From NCBI GenBank assembly GCA_046048295.1, contig JBJOGJ010000012.1, positions 1 through 30,934 on the forward strand: 30,934 nucleotides of DNA. Reading direction: 5' to 3'. Below, one piece after another: positions 1 to 7,758 of this stretch; position 1 is the stretch's first letter; each line of letters opens with the position of its first letter. A model generated the notes under the pieces. That model was not told the DNA's origin, did not search any database, and was given only the letters and a program-made list of their open reading frames with translations. This DNA is from CBDCWA01 sp046048295. GTDB taxonomy: Bacteria > Pseudomonadota > Alphaproteobacteria > Rhizobiales > Hyphomicrobiaceae. Made by a program: the position numbers and the translations under genes.

Positions 1-1
1 C

Positions 2-970
2 GTACTGGTGTTCGGCACCGACCCCGGCATGGTAAGCGAGCGTGCCGGTGCCGTAGCCAAGGCCTTGGCCGCCCGCGACACCCCTCCGTCGGAGATTCTG
101 CGCATCGACGACACCGACCTGGACACCGATCCGGACCGCCTTGCCATCGAACTCTCGACAGTATCCATGTTCGCCGATGGCAAAGTGATACGCACGACAG
201 CCTCCCGCAAGGTAACGGCAGCATTCCTGGAACCGCTCCTCGATCCGGCCCGCATGACGGCCAGCCTGGTGGTCGAAGCCGCCAATCTCAAGCCGGACGA
301 CAAGCTGCGCAAGTTTTTCGAAAAGGCGGCCTTTGCCGCAGCCATCCCATGCTACGCCGACAACGTTCGCGATCTCTCATCGGTCGTCGACGAGGTACTG
401 TCCGCTACCGGCATTGCGATCGAACCCGATGCCCGCGAAGCATTGCTGGCCCGCCTGGGTGCCGACCGCGCCTTGTCGCGCAACGAGATCGAGAAGCTCG
501 CACTCTACGCACACGGGCGCAACGCGATTACAGCTGATGACGTTGCGGAAATCGTCGGCGACGCATCGGAGCTTACAGTCGATCGCATAGTGATGGCGTC
601 GGCAGCCGGCGATTCACGTGCTGCCTCCGTCGAGTTTCATCGCGCAATGGCCTCGGGCGAAAGTGCGCAGTACGTAATCCTCGCAACCTTGAACCATATC
701 CAGCGCCTGCACCGCATCCGCTCGGAGTTGGAGGCCGGCAAGAGCTTCGACGAGGCGACGAGGCGCATACGCCCGCCGCTGCACTTCAAGCAGAAAGCTG
801 CAATCCAGGGTCAATGCAACGCTTGGTCGCTGGCCGCACTCAATCGTGCAATCGCCATGGCCAACGCCACAGCACGTGAGGCGCGGCTCAGTACACAACT
901 CGAGGAAGTCCTTGCCGAACGGCTCCTCGCAGAAGTATCCACGATCGCAGCACGCTCGAGACGCCGATAA
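2..970 (+). CDS. holA: DNA polymerase III delta subunit (5' end cut by window)
   Basis: HolA is the delta subunit of the clamp loader, which opens the beta sliding clamp at primed DNA. The reading frame is open from the first bases of the window and runs 322 residues to a TAA stop. A GTG at position 8 could be read as a start, but the residues before it (VL, then VFGTDPGMVSERA) fit the family's N-terminal strand and its Gly-x-Asp-x-Gly turn, so the true start should lie upstream of the window. The rest matches the family: an N-terminal AAA+-like region, the helical lid (EALLARLGADRALSRNEIEK), then the collar domain with AEIVGDASE and LNHIQRLHRIRSELE. Usual length is about 340 residues, so only some 15-25 are missing. 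It is on the plus strand, whereas in many Rhizobiales holA follows parB on the same strand. Confidence 0.9.
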   Translation, partial: VLVFGTDPGMVSERAGAVAKALAARDTPPSEILRIDDTDLDTDPDRLAIELSTVSMFADGKVIRTTASRKVTAAFLEPLLDPARMTASLVVEAANLKPDDKLRKFFEKAAFAAAIPCYADNVRDLSSVVDEVLSATGIAIEPDAREALLARLGADRALSRNEIEKLALYAHGRNAITADDVAEIVGDASELTVDRIVMASAAGDSRAASVEFHRAMASGESAQYVILATLNHIQRLHRIRSELEAGKSFDEATRRIRPPLHFKQKAAIQGQCNAWSLAALNRAIAMANATAREARLSTQLEEVLAERLLAEVSTIAARSRRR

Positions 971-1056
971 CTTGCGCCTGCCTTGCCGCGACCGATGCCA
1001 TTGACTAGGCTACCAGTGGCGCGCGGCCACGACCGGCGCCATCCGACGAGGGGCTG

Positions 1057-1896
1057 ATGGAAATCCTGCATAAGATCCCGAAGCTTAGATGGGTGCCGGT
1101 CCGCCACTGGTACGACATCAGCAACCTGATGCGGCTGCGCACCACCGTTCGCGATCCTGCCGATGGCAAACTCTACAGGTTCCAGTGTGATGCCTTCGAG
1201 TCCTATCAGCGTGCCCGATCGTTTCTTGGCAAGGAACCCGAGACCATCGAGTGGTTGCGAAACAGCCTGCGCCCCGACGATGTCTTCCTGGACATCGGAG
1301 CGAACATTGGGATTTTTTCGCTCTTCGCAGCCATGCACTTGGACGACAACGGGCACGTATATGCCTGTGAGCCCCATTTGCCGAACGCCACGCAGGTTCT
1401 ACAGAATGCCGCATTGAACGGGCTCGAGAACCGGCTCTCGGTCCTGTCCATTGCAGCCTCGGGCGAGGACGGATACTTCCCCTTCCACTACAAGCGCTGG
1501 GGCGAAGGCGCCTCCGGCAGCCAACTCGCCATCGAAGGCAATCCCGCGCTCGCCGCGACCCGCTCCATCGGTGTCGAAATGAAATGCGGCATGACCGTCG
1601 ACAGCATGGTCGAGAAGGGCATCATTCGCCGGCCGAACCTGATCAAGATCGACACCGACGGCATCGAAATTCCGATCGTGCGCGGCATGGAACGCCTGCT
1701 GCGTTCCAGCGAACGGCCGCGCAGCCTGCTGATCGAGATTCAGCCTGGCGAATATGATGTGCAGGTGGATTTCATGCGGAGCTGCGGCTATGCGCTGAAG
1801 GAGAATCACTTCTCCGGCAAGCCGAAGCGTCAATTCGAGCGTGGCGTCCCGTTGCGAGAGCTGGCATTCAATGGTCTGTTCGAGCCAACGCAGTGA
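1057..1896 (+). CDS. FkbM family SAM-dependent methyltransferase
   Basis: A 279-residue protein with the FkbM-type methyltransferase fold, cytoplasmic, with no signal peptide or membrane segment. The SAM-binding motif I is FLDIGANIG at about residues 77-85, the acidic ribose-binding position is in ACEP near 103-106, and the family motif KIDTDGIE lies at about 197-204, followed by RGMERLL and the strand LLIEIQPG. FkbM enzymes methylate hydroxyls of sugars, polyketides and other small molecules; the acceptor here cannot be read from the sequence. The start is supported by a GAGGGG ribosome binding site nine bases upstream. The gene lies 86 bp after holA and 96 bp before a 2OG-oxygenase-like gene on the same strand. 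Because FkbM proteins often sit in glycan-modification loci, surface polysaccharide modification is a reasonable inference for the pair. Confidence 0.85.
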   Translation: MEILHKIPKLRWVPVRHWYDISNLMRLRTTVRDPADGKLYRFQCDAFESYQRARSFLGKEPETIEWLRNSLRPDDVFLDIGANIGIFSLFAAMHLDDNGHVYACEPHLPNATQVLQNAALNGLENRLSVLSIAASGEDGYFPFHYKRWGEGASGSQLAIEGNPALAATRSIGVEMKCGMTVDSMVEKGIIRRPNLIKIDTDGIEIPIVRGMERLLRSSERPRSLLIEIQPGEYDVQVDFMRSCGYALKENHFSGKPKRQFERGVPLRELAFNGLFEPTQ

Positions 1897-1992
1897 GGCA
1901 CATCGGATTGGCAATATCCCATCCCACCTGCGCCGGCACGGTTTGTCGGCAGCTCGAAGGGCATTGCAACTGGCACTTGGGGGGCCAATAGC

Positions 1993-2799
1993 ATGGCGAT
2001 TGAAAGCGTCGCGCTCGGAGGCTTGAAGGACGAGGCGGAGCTGACACCGCGTGCGCGCCGGATAGCTGCCCACCTCGCATCGAAGATCGAGCAGGCCGCC
2101 GTCGACAACGATCCCTACCAGCACTTCTACGTCACCGATGCGCTCCCCGCGGACGTGTATGCCGAGATTCATTCCCGCCTGCCGGCTCGCGAACATTATC
2201 TGCCGTTGAATATCAAGCGCTGGCGCAACGCCCAAGGCCAGTCAACACGGGATCGCCTGTGCCTTTCGGAAGGCGAACTCGAGCTTGTTCCGGAGGCGGA
2301 CCGCGCTTTCTGGGCAGACGTATCCGATGGTGTGTCCGCCCTCCCTGTACAGCGCGCAGCCTACGCAAGAATGCTGGATGACGTGGCCATTCGCCTCGGA
2401 TGCGGACCTGATGAAGTTCTGTCGAAGCCTGCGTGGCCGTCGGTATTACTGGTGCGCGACTTCGAGGACTACCAACTCAAGCCGCACCCTGACGGTCATC
2501 CCCGCGTCGTGACGCTGATGTTCTATCTGGCTCGCGAAGGTGATCCGGACGATCTGGGCACCTCCGTATATCGTCGCAAGTCGCTGATGAACCAGCTTGT
2601 CGGCGACAAGTTCGAGGAGGTGAAGCGGTTCCCCTTCCTTCCCAACAGCATGGCAGCATTCGCAGTGAATGACTGCGCCACGAGGCGCAGCTGGCATGGG
2701 CGCGAGCTGATATCCGGCGCATCGGTCATACGCGACTCGATCATCGTCGCCTGGCTCTATGAACACCGGCCGGAGTTCGCCAAGAAGCACACCTACTGA
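1993..2799 (+). CDS. 2OG-Fe(II) oxygenase-like protein
   Basis: A 268-residue protein that I assign to the 2-oxoglutarate/Fe(II)-dependent dioxygenase superfamily from its iron-ligand pattern. His165 and Asp167 in LKPHPDGHPR form the HxD motif, a distal His235 sits in RRSWHGRELI, and Arg247 in SVIRDSI, about ten residues later, is at the position that usually binds 2-oxoglutarate. Strands around VVTLMFYL and MAAFAVND fit a jelly-roll core. No signal peptide or membrane segment is visible. Such enzymes hydroxylate peptides, lipids or sugars; the substrate is unknown. A G-rich ribosome binding site (GGGGGG) lies about seven bases before the ATG. It lies between an FkbM methyltransferase and a PfkB kinase, all on the plus strand, so co-transcription is likely. 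Confidence 0.7.
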   Translation: MAIESVALGGLKDEAELTPRARRIAAHLASKIEQAAVDNDPYQHFYVTDALPADVYAEIHSRLPAREHYLPLNIKRWRNAQGQSTRDRLCLSEGELELVPEADRAFWADVSDGVSALPVQRAAYARMLDDVAIRLGCGPDEVLSKPAWPSVLLVRDFEDYQLKPHPDGHPRVVTLMFYLAREGDPDDLGTSVYRRKSLMNQLVGDKFEEVKRFPFLPNSMAAFAVNDCATRRSWHGRELISGASVIRDSIIVAWLYEHRPEFAKKHTY

Positions 2800-2829
2800 A
2801 CCAGTAACACCAACGACGAAACCGAGGAG

Positions 2830-3828
2830 ATGATGAGCGACACCCGCTTCGACGTGATCGGTATTGGCAACGCCATCGTGGACATAATTGGCCGTTGCAA
2901 CGACGACTTCATCACTGCACACGGGGCAGCAAAAGGCGGCATGCAGCTCGTCGACGCCAACCGCGTCCAGAAGCTCTATTCCGAAATGGGCCCCGCAATC
3001 GAGATTTCCGGCGGCTCTGCAGCCAACACGATCGTCGGGATTGCCTCCCTCGGCGGCCGCACTGCATTCATCGGCAAGGTGGCCGACGACGAGTTCGGCC
3101 ACATCTTTGCCCATGACATCCGCGCAGCCGGCGTACACTTTGCAACGCCTCCGGCAAAGAACAGCCAGCCCACCGCCCGCTCGCTCATTCTTGTCACGCC
3201 CGATGGCGAGCGCACCATGAATACGTTCCTCGGCGTCAGTCCCGAGCTGAACCATGGCGAAGTCGACGAGGACATCATCAAGGCATCCTCCATCGTCTAT
3301 CTCGAAGGCTATCTGTTTGATCGTCCCGAAGCCAAGGCAGCGTTTCGGCAGGCAGCCGGCATCGCTGCATCGGCAGGACGCCGCGTTGCGCTGACTTTGT
3401 CCGATGGCTTCTGCGTCGACCGTCACCGGAGCGAATTCCTCTCGCTCATCAAGGACAGCGTCGACATCCTGTTTGCGAACGAAAGCGAGATCACGGCCCT
3501 CTATGAGACGTCCGATTTCGAAACCGCCGCTGCCAGGGCGCAGGCCGACACGCGCCTTGCTGCACTGACCCGCAGCGAAAAGGGCTCGGTGATCCTCTCG
3601 GAAGGGGAGCGCGTCGAGATCAATGTCGAACCCGTCGACAGCGTCATGGACACAACCGGCGCCGGCGACCTCTACGCCGCCGGATTCCTCTATGGAATTG
3701 CGACCGGTCGTGACCTCCGAACCGCTGGCCGGCTCGGCAGCATGGCCGCGGCCGAGATCATCACCCACATGGGCGCACGTCCGGAAACGAATCTTGCCGA
3801 GCTCGCCCGGAAGAAGGGCCTTCTCTGA
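2830..3828 (+). CDS. PfkB-family carbohydrate kinase, adenosine kinase type
   Basis: A complete 332-residue ribokinase/PfkB-family kinase, the length usual for alphaproteobacterial proteins annotated as adenosine kinase. The N-terminal motif GIGNAIVDI (about 11-19), the substrate-binding GGSAANT (61-67) and the C-terminal signature DTTGAGDLYAAGF (from 274) are all present, with Asp280 as the predicted catalytic base. Members phosphorylate adenosine or sugars using ATP in the cytosol; adenosine as substrate is by family resemblance only. Two ATG codons follow each other at 2830 and 2833. The GAGGAG ribosome binding site touches the first, so the second may be the real start. It follows the oxygenase gene by 30 bp. 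A 174-bp gap with inverted repeats separates it from the next gene. Confidence 0.88.
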   Translation: MMSDTRFDVIGIGNAIVDIIGRCNDDFITAHGAAKGGMQLVDANRVQKLYSEMGPAIEISGGSAANTIVGIASLGGRTAFIGKVADDEFGHIFAHDIRAAGVHFATPPAKNSQPTARSLILVTPDGERTMNTFLGVSPELNHGEVDEDIIKASSIVYLEGYLFDRPEAKAAFRQAAGIAASAGRRVALTLSDGFCVDRHRSEFLSLIKDSVDILFANESEITALYETSDFETAAARAQADTRLAALTRSEKGSVILSEGERVEINVEPVDSVMDTTGAGDLYAAGFLYGIATGRDLRTAGRLGSMAAAEIITHMGARPETNLAELARKKGLL

Positions 3829-3844
3829 TCCGCTCCTGAAACAT

Positions 3845-3925
3845 CGAGAATGGTTGCAGCCACACACAAGAACTTAAGAGAGCGATACAACTAGCTCTAC
3901 AACAACAATAATTTCTCCATTCTCG
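3845..3925. repeat. Long-range 9-bp inverted repeat enclosing a small hairpin
   Basis: CGAGAATGG at 3845-3853 is perfectly complementary to CCATTCTCG at 3917-3925. The 63 bases between are AT-rich and hold a second short dyad, AGAGC at 3879-3883 with GCTCT at 3894-3898. As RNA this would give a two-tier stem-loop just after the kinase gene and 77 bases before the next gene. It could be a termination or RNA-processing signal or part of a long leader; no U-tract directly follows the outer stem except a loose AATTATTTT. Confidence 0.4.
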
Positions 3926-3964
3926 AATTATTTTCCCTGGCGATTCGGGGCCGAACGCGCGATT

Positions 3965-3986
3965 ATGGTTGAAACGAATCAACCAT
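3965..3986. promoter_or_regulatory. Perfect 8-bp palindrome, putative operator
   Basis: ATGGTTGA at 3965-3972 and TCAACCAT at 3979-3986 are perfect inverted copies separated by AACGAA. The site ends 16 bases before the ATG of the small gene at 4003. A further half-site, ATGGTTG, occurs at 3850-3856. A dyad with a spaced extra half-site in front of a gene for a small basic, possibly DNA-binding protein suggests an autoregulatory operator. A translation-controlling hairpin is the alternative. Confidence 0.45.
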
Positions 3987-4002
3987 TTGAGGCAGGCCTC
4001 GC

Positions 4003-4479
4003 ATGACGTCCAGGAAGCGCGCCCGCGGCCGTCCGAAAGGCACGGGTATCGACGACAGGGAGCGCCTCGTTGCAATGGCGCTGCAACTGTCGGCCAATCC
4101 GGGCATGCGCCCGACCACTGCAATCAAGGCAATCGGCATCACCGATCAGTCGGCAATCCGGCGGCTTCGGGACAAGTACCGCCGCGCCTGCCAGAACGGG
4201 TCCATTGACGGCATCGCCACCGCAGGAGTCGCCCCATCCGCCCGCCTCCGCCCCGCCAACGACGACGTGAAGGCGGAATTGTCCGAAACCGCACAAATGC
4301 AGCACTATGCGCTGGCGCTGCAAAGTTCGGTCGTTGCCGTGCAGCATCGGATATCGGGCTCACGCGGACGCCCGGACGACCTCGCTCTACGCGAACTGCT
4401 GGACCAGCAGTTCCATCTGTCCAACGTTCTACTTGGCCTTATATCGCAGTCCCGACCACCAGCTACCCACCCCCATTGA
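4003..4479 (+). CDS. Small basic protein, possible DNA-binding regulator, unrecognised family
   Basis: A 158-residue protein that I do not recognise. The N-terminus RKRARGRPKGTG is very basic and contains an AT-hook-like RGRPKG core. It is followed by a region that could form a helix-turn-helix: residues around RLVAMALQLSANPG, then MRPTTAIKAIGITDQSAIRRLRDKYR, resembling a short trihelical DNA-binding unit with a recognition helix at DQSAIRRLRDKY. The C-terminal half (QMQHYALALQSSVVAVQHRI, then LLDQQFHLSNVLLGLI) looks like amphipathic helices suited to oligomerisation. There is a short GAGG ribosome binding site, a perfect palindrome just upstream and a strong terminator just downstream, so it appears to be its own transcription unit. 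DNA binding is an inference from charge and layout only. Confidence 0.65.
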   Translation: MTSRKRARGRPKGTGIDDRERLVAMALQLSANPGMRPTTAIKAIGITDQSAIRRLRDKYRRACQNGSIDGIATAGVAPSARLRPANDDVKAELSETAQMQHYALALQSSVVAVQHRISGSRGRPDDLALRELLDQQFHLSNVLLGLISQSRPPATHPH

Positions 4480-4494
4480 CCCTTCCCCAGGGTC
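4478..4494 (+). repeat. Small hairpin overlapping the stop codon
   Basis: GACCCT (4478-4483) and AGGGTC (4489-4494) form a perfect 6-bp stem around TCCCC, starting inside the TGA stop of the preceding gene and lying just before the intrinsic terminator. It may be part of the same termination region. Confidence 0.4.
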
Positions 4495-4500
4495 GTCCTT

Positions 4501-4527
4501 GGCCGCCCGGAAACGGGCGGCCTTTTT
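4501..4527 (+). terminator. Intrinsic terminator
   Basis: GGCCGCCCG (4501-4509) pairs perfectly with CGGGCGGCC (4514-4522) around a GAAA tetraloop, followed directly by TTTTT. This is the clearest Rho-independent terminator in the window. It ends the plus-strand unit of the gene at 4003 and separates it from the convergent coaA, whose stop lies 18 bp further on. Read from the minus strand there is no U-tract, so it should act on plus-strand transcripts only. Confidence 0.9.
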
Positions 4528-4544
4528 CGTTTGCGGGAAGCGAA

Positions 4545-5534
4545 TCAGATGCGCCTCAGCGCCACCCCTTCCACTTTGTGGTCCCGGCGCTTCCTCAGGA
4601 TGGCCCGCGCCCGTTGTCTCGTCGGGAGAATGTTGTCTTCCAGGTTCTTCAGGTTGATCGTCGTCCAGATCTCATGACCCTTGGCGAGCGCGTCCTCGTG
4701 CGACAACCCCGCATACCGATGGAAATAGGACCCGGGATCGCGGAACGCCGTACTCCGCAGCTTCATGAAGCGCGTAATGTACCAGGCCTCGATCACCTCG
4801 GGGTCGGCATCGATGTAGAGCGAGAAATCGAACAGATCCGACACATAGGGTATGGCCTTGCCGTCCTTCGGCAGTCTCGCCGGCTGCAGCACATTCAACC
4901 CTTCGACGATCAGGATGTCCGGCCGCTCGACGATCGACTGTTGTCCTTCCAGAATGTCGTAGTGGAAATGCGAATAGACGGGCGCCGCCACCCGATCGCT
5001 ACCGGACTTCACTTCCGCAAGAAAGTTCAGCAGCCGCGCCGTGTCGAAGCTATCTGGGAACCCCTTGCGGTTCATGATCCCTCGCCGCTCCAGTTCGGCG
5101 TTGGGATATAGGAACCCATCCGTCGTGATGAGATCGACTTTGCGATGATCCGGCCACCGGGCGAGCAGCGCTCTGAGGACACGGGCTGTAGTGCTCTTAC
5201 CCACCGCTACGGAACCAGCGATACCGATGATGAAAGGCACCCGCTTTGCCCCATGCCCGAGGAATTTCCGTGTAACGGCATGCAAATCCTGGGATGCCGC
5301 CACGTAGAGATTCAGGAGCCGCGACAGCGGCAGGTAGATTTGCTCCACCTCCTCCATGGTCAGGTCGTCGATTAGTCCAGAGAGTTCCGCCAGGTCGTCA
5401 GGCACCAGTGACATCGGCGTATCGGCACGAAGTTTCGCCCACTCGTCCCGCGAGAAATAGAGATAAGGGGAAAAGTCGAGTGCATTGACAGCACCACCCT
5501 GCTGGTCCTCGATATCAGCCTTGAGTTCGTTCAT
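4545..5534 (-). CDS. coaA: Type I pantothenate kinase
   Basis: CoaA phosphorylates pantothenate with ATP, the first and usually feedback-controlled step of coenzyme A synthesis. The 329-residue product begins MNELKADIED and has the P-loop GIAGSVAVGKST at about residues 104-115, then VDLITTDGFLYPN, the region MNRKGFPDSFD, VYSHFHYDI, and ILIVEGLNVLQ, all typical of the prokaryotic type I (P-loop) enzyme. The frame is open 30 codons further upstream, but that extension overlaps hisE. The ATG at 5534 gives the usual length and overlaps the hisE stop codon in an ATGA, which indicates translational coupling. The last step of the pathway, coaE, is also in this window at 19025. Confidence 0.95.
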   Translation of the reverse strand: MNELKADIEDQQGGAVNALDFSPYLYFSRDEWAKLRADTPMSLVPDDLAELSGLIDDLTMEEVEQIYLPLSRLLNLYVAASQDLHAVTRKFLGHGAKRVPFIIGIAGSVAVGKSTTARVLRALLARWPDHRKVDLITTDGFLYPNAELERRGIMNRKGFPDSFDTARLLNFLAEVKSGSDRVAAPVYSHFHYDILEGQQSIVERPDILIVEGLNVLQPARLPKDGKAIPYVSDLFDFSLYIDADPEVIEAWYITRFMKLRSTAFRDPGSYFHRYAGLSHEDALAKGHEIWTTINLKNLEDNILPTRQRARAILRKRRDHKVEGVALRRI

Positions 5535-5854
5535 TTGCTGCGCTGCGCCTTTTCGGCGTGTCCCGAAACCCCTTGTCGCTGCTCCAGTGTCTCGAGCACG
5601 CGCTCGAAATCGACCCCCCTGCACTCAAGCAGCACCAGCAAGTGGAAAAGAACGTCCGCGGCTTCTCCGGCAAGCGCTTCATCCGACTGGCTCGCAGCGG
5701 CAATGATCGTTTCCACCGCTTCCTCGCCGAACTTCTTGGCGCACCGGTCCACGCCACCGTCGAGCAGCGACTTGGTGTAGGACTTCTCGGCATCGGCAGC
5801 CTTACGGGCCCGGATCGTTTCAACGAGCCTCTCGAGCACAACCGTCTTACTCAT
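5531..5854 (-). CDS. hisE: Phosphoribosyl-ATP diphosphatase
   Basis: HisE hydrolyses phosphoribosyl-ATP to phosphoribosyl-AMP, the second step of histidine synthesis. The 107-residue protein is full length and has the all-alpha MazG-like fold signature: SYTKSLLDGG, then KKFGEEAVETIIAA, then GEAADVLFHLLVLL, with the conserved acidic metal-binding residues in EEAVE and EAAD. The frame is open further upstream but MSKTVVLERL is the expected N-terminus. It is coupled to coaA by a 4-bp overlap, an arrangement common in Rhizobiales. There, however, it normally ends a hisB-hisH-hisA-hisF-hisE run. Here the gene upstream is parB, so hisE and coaA stand apart from the rest of the pathway. No strong ribosome binding site precedes the start. 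Confidence 0.93.
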   Translation of the reverse strand: MSKTVVLERLVETIRARKAADAEKSYTKSLLDGGVDRCAKKFGEEAVETIIAAASQSDEALAGEAADVLFHLLVLLECRGVDFERVLETLEQRQGVSGHAEKAQRSK

Positions 5855-5977
5855 TTCGAAGCAGCAACCTCTGGTGAAACTATACCGCGCCCACCGGCGC
5901 CGTCGCCCCAGATGTGCCACAAGCCGCCCCGCACACCAACAGGCAGTGCTAATTCTGCTGCAAGGTTGGCAAATAGA

Positions 5978-6868
5978 TCAGCGCTGACCACGCGACAGCA
6001 GCCCGTGCAGCCAGTCGAGCTGCTCGAAATTGCCGTACTTGATCACCAGCTGGCCGCTTTCTCCGGAGCTTCGCTTTATTTCAACGTTGAGCCCGAGAAT
6101 ATCCGTCAGCTCCTTCTCGAAGGCCCTTGTATCTGGATCCTTGTCCCGCTTCTTTCGGGCAGCTACCGCTCCGCCACCGCCACCTTCGACAATAGCCTGA
6201 ACGAGCGCCTCGATCTCCCGCACGTTCAGCCCCTCGTCGGCGACCCGTTGCGCAAGTTCCTCCGCATCCGCCCGCCCAACGAGCGCCCGGGCATGCCCCG
6301 CGGTGATCCGCCCCTCCTTCACCATGATCTGCACGCCATCCGGAAGCTTCAGCAGCCTCAGGGTATTGGCGAGATGACTCCGGCTCTTGCCGATGACTTC
6401 GGCGAGCTGCTCCTGCGAGTAGCCGAACCGCTCGATCAGATCGCGATACCCGGTCGCCTCTTCGATGGCGTTGAGATCGGAACGTTGAACGTTCTCGATG
6501 ATCGCGATTTCCAGGACATCCTGATCGTCGAGATCCCGAACAATGACAGGTACCTGTTGGCGCTCGGCAAGCCGAGCGGCGCGCCAGCGCCGCTCGCCAG
6601 CCACGATCTCGAAAGCGCCACCGATTTCTGGATGCGGTCTCGCAACGATAGGCTGGACGATGCCTTTCCTGCGTATGGATTCCGCCAGCTCCGCCAACTC
6701 ATCTTCCCGAAAATCCTTTCTGGGATTGAACTTACTTGGCACCAGCTGAGACGTTGCGACAAGGCGTTGCTCGCCCTCGCTCGCAACCACGGGCCTTGCT
6801 GTTGAATTGTCGCCGATAAGCGAAGCAAGCCCACGACCGAGGCGGCTCTTAGGCACTGGCATCGACAT
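5978..6868 (-). CDS. parB: Chromosome partitioning protein ParB
   Basis: ParB binds parS sites, spreads along DNA as a CTP-dependent clamp and recruits SMC/ParA to move the origin region to the daughter cell. The 296-residue protein has the typical N-terminal RLGRGLASLIG box, which stimulates ParA, then the CTPase domain with NPRKDF and GERRWRAA (about 91-98), then IIENVQRSDLN, a helix-turn-helix at about 150-175 (YSQEQLAEVIGKSRSHLANTLRLL), and a C-terminal dimerisation domain. A glycine-rich linker near 232 separates the domains. Starts at MSMPV or MPVPK are both possible. It lies 56 bp after parA, on the same strand, and three candidate parS sites lie within 8 kb. Confidence 0.96.
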   Translation of the reverse strand: MSMPVPKSRLGRGLASLIGDNSTARPVVASEGEQRLVATSQLVPSKFNPRKDFREDELAELAESIRRKGIVQPIVARPHPEIGGAFEIVAGERRWRAARLAERQQVPVIVRDLDDQDVLEIAIIENVQRSDLNAIEEATGYRDLIERFGYSQEQLAEVIGKSRSHLANTLRLLKLPDGVQIMVKEGRITAGHARALVGRADAEELAQRVADEGLNVREIEALVQAIVEGGGGGAVAARKKRDKDPDTRAFEKELTDILGLNVEIKRSSGESGQLVIKYGNFEQLDWLHGLLSRGQR

Positions 6869-6924
6869 ACGCGTTTCGTTCCCCGCAATTGATTTTCACT
6901 TGCCGCCAACATCCCGGCGCAACT

Positions 6925-7755
6925 TCAGGCTGCCTTGATGACGCGCTCGCGCTCGATGATCTCCGTCGCGAGCTTGATGTAGGCCTGGCTCCCCGCACAG
7001 TCGTAGTCGTAGAGCAGAATCGGCTGGCCATGCGAAGGCGCCTCCGCCACCCTGATGTTGCGCGGGATCACCGTGTCGTAGACCTTGGCGCCGAAGAATC
7101 CTCGTACTTCGTTCGCAACCTCGCGCGAAAGCGCGGTACGGCCGTCATGCATCGTCAGGACGACACCCTGGATCTCCAGATCCGGATTGAGCGTCGACCT
7201 GATGCGCTCGATCGACTCTTTGATCTGCGAGATGCCCTCGAGCGCGAAAAACTCGCACTGAACCGGAACCAACACACCATCTGCCGCAACAAGCGAATTG
7301 AGCGTTAGCAGATTGAGCGATGGCGGGCAGTCGATCAGCAGATAATTGTAGTCGGCGCGCGCCTCGCCATTCCTCTGGCTCGCCTTGAGCGCTCCGACCG
7401 CGTCCCGCAGATGGTAGGCACGGTTGCGATCGCTGATGTGCTCCGCCTCGAAACCGACCAGATCATTGCTCGCCGGCACCACAGACAGGTTCGGGATCGC
7501 CGTCGGGACGGCAGCTTCGGCAAGCGACGCCATACCAGACAACACACTGAAACTGCTTATGCTTCTACCAGCCACCTCGATCCCGAAACCGGTGCTGGCA
7601 TTGCCCTGCGGATCGATGTCGACGATAAGAACCTTCTCGCCGACAGCCGCCAGAGCCGTCCCGAGATTGATGGCGGTAGTCGTTTTCCCAACTCCGCCCT
7701 TCTGGTTGGCGACGGCCAAAGTCCTGAGCACCCGCTGCTCACCACCACTCGACAT
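6925..7755 (-). CDS. parA: Chromosome partitioning ATPase ParA
   Basis: ParA is a deviant Walker-type ATPase that forms a DNA-bound gradient along which the ParB-parS complex travels. The 276-residue protein has the deviant Walker A motif QKGGVGKTTT at about 18-27, the Walker A' region VDIDPQGNAS at about 46-54, and YNYLLIDCPPSLNLL as Walker B. No N-terminal DNA-binding extension is present, so this is the short chromosomal type. It starts 3 bp after the rsmG stop and precedes parB by 56 bp, so mnmG-rsmG-parA-parB is very probably one operon. Confidence 0.96.
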   Translation of the reverse strand: MSSGGEQRVLRTLAVANQKGGVGKTTTAINLGTALAAVGEKVLIVDIDPQGNASTGFGIEVAGRSISSFSVLSGMASLAEAAVPTAIPNLSVVPASNDLVGFEAEHISDRNRAYHLRDAVGALKASQRNGEARADYNYLLIDCPPSLNLLTLNSLVAADGVLVPVQCEFFALEGISQIKESIERIRSTLNPDLEIQGVVLTMHDGRTALSREVANEVRGFFGAKVYDTVIPRNIRVAEAPSHGQPILLYDYDCAGSQAYIKLATEIIERERVIKAA

Positions 7756-7758
7756 GGT

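Noticed and set aside
2446..3867. 473-codon minus-strand frame opposite the PfkB kinase
   Set aside because: It is antisense to well-supported genes with intact motifs, and has no recognisable domain.
5558..6805. 415-codon plus-strand frame opposite hisE and parB
   Set aside because: It runs antisense to two clear genes; long shadow frames are normal in high-GC DNA, and its product resembles nothing.
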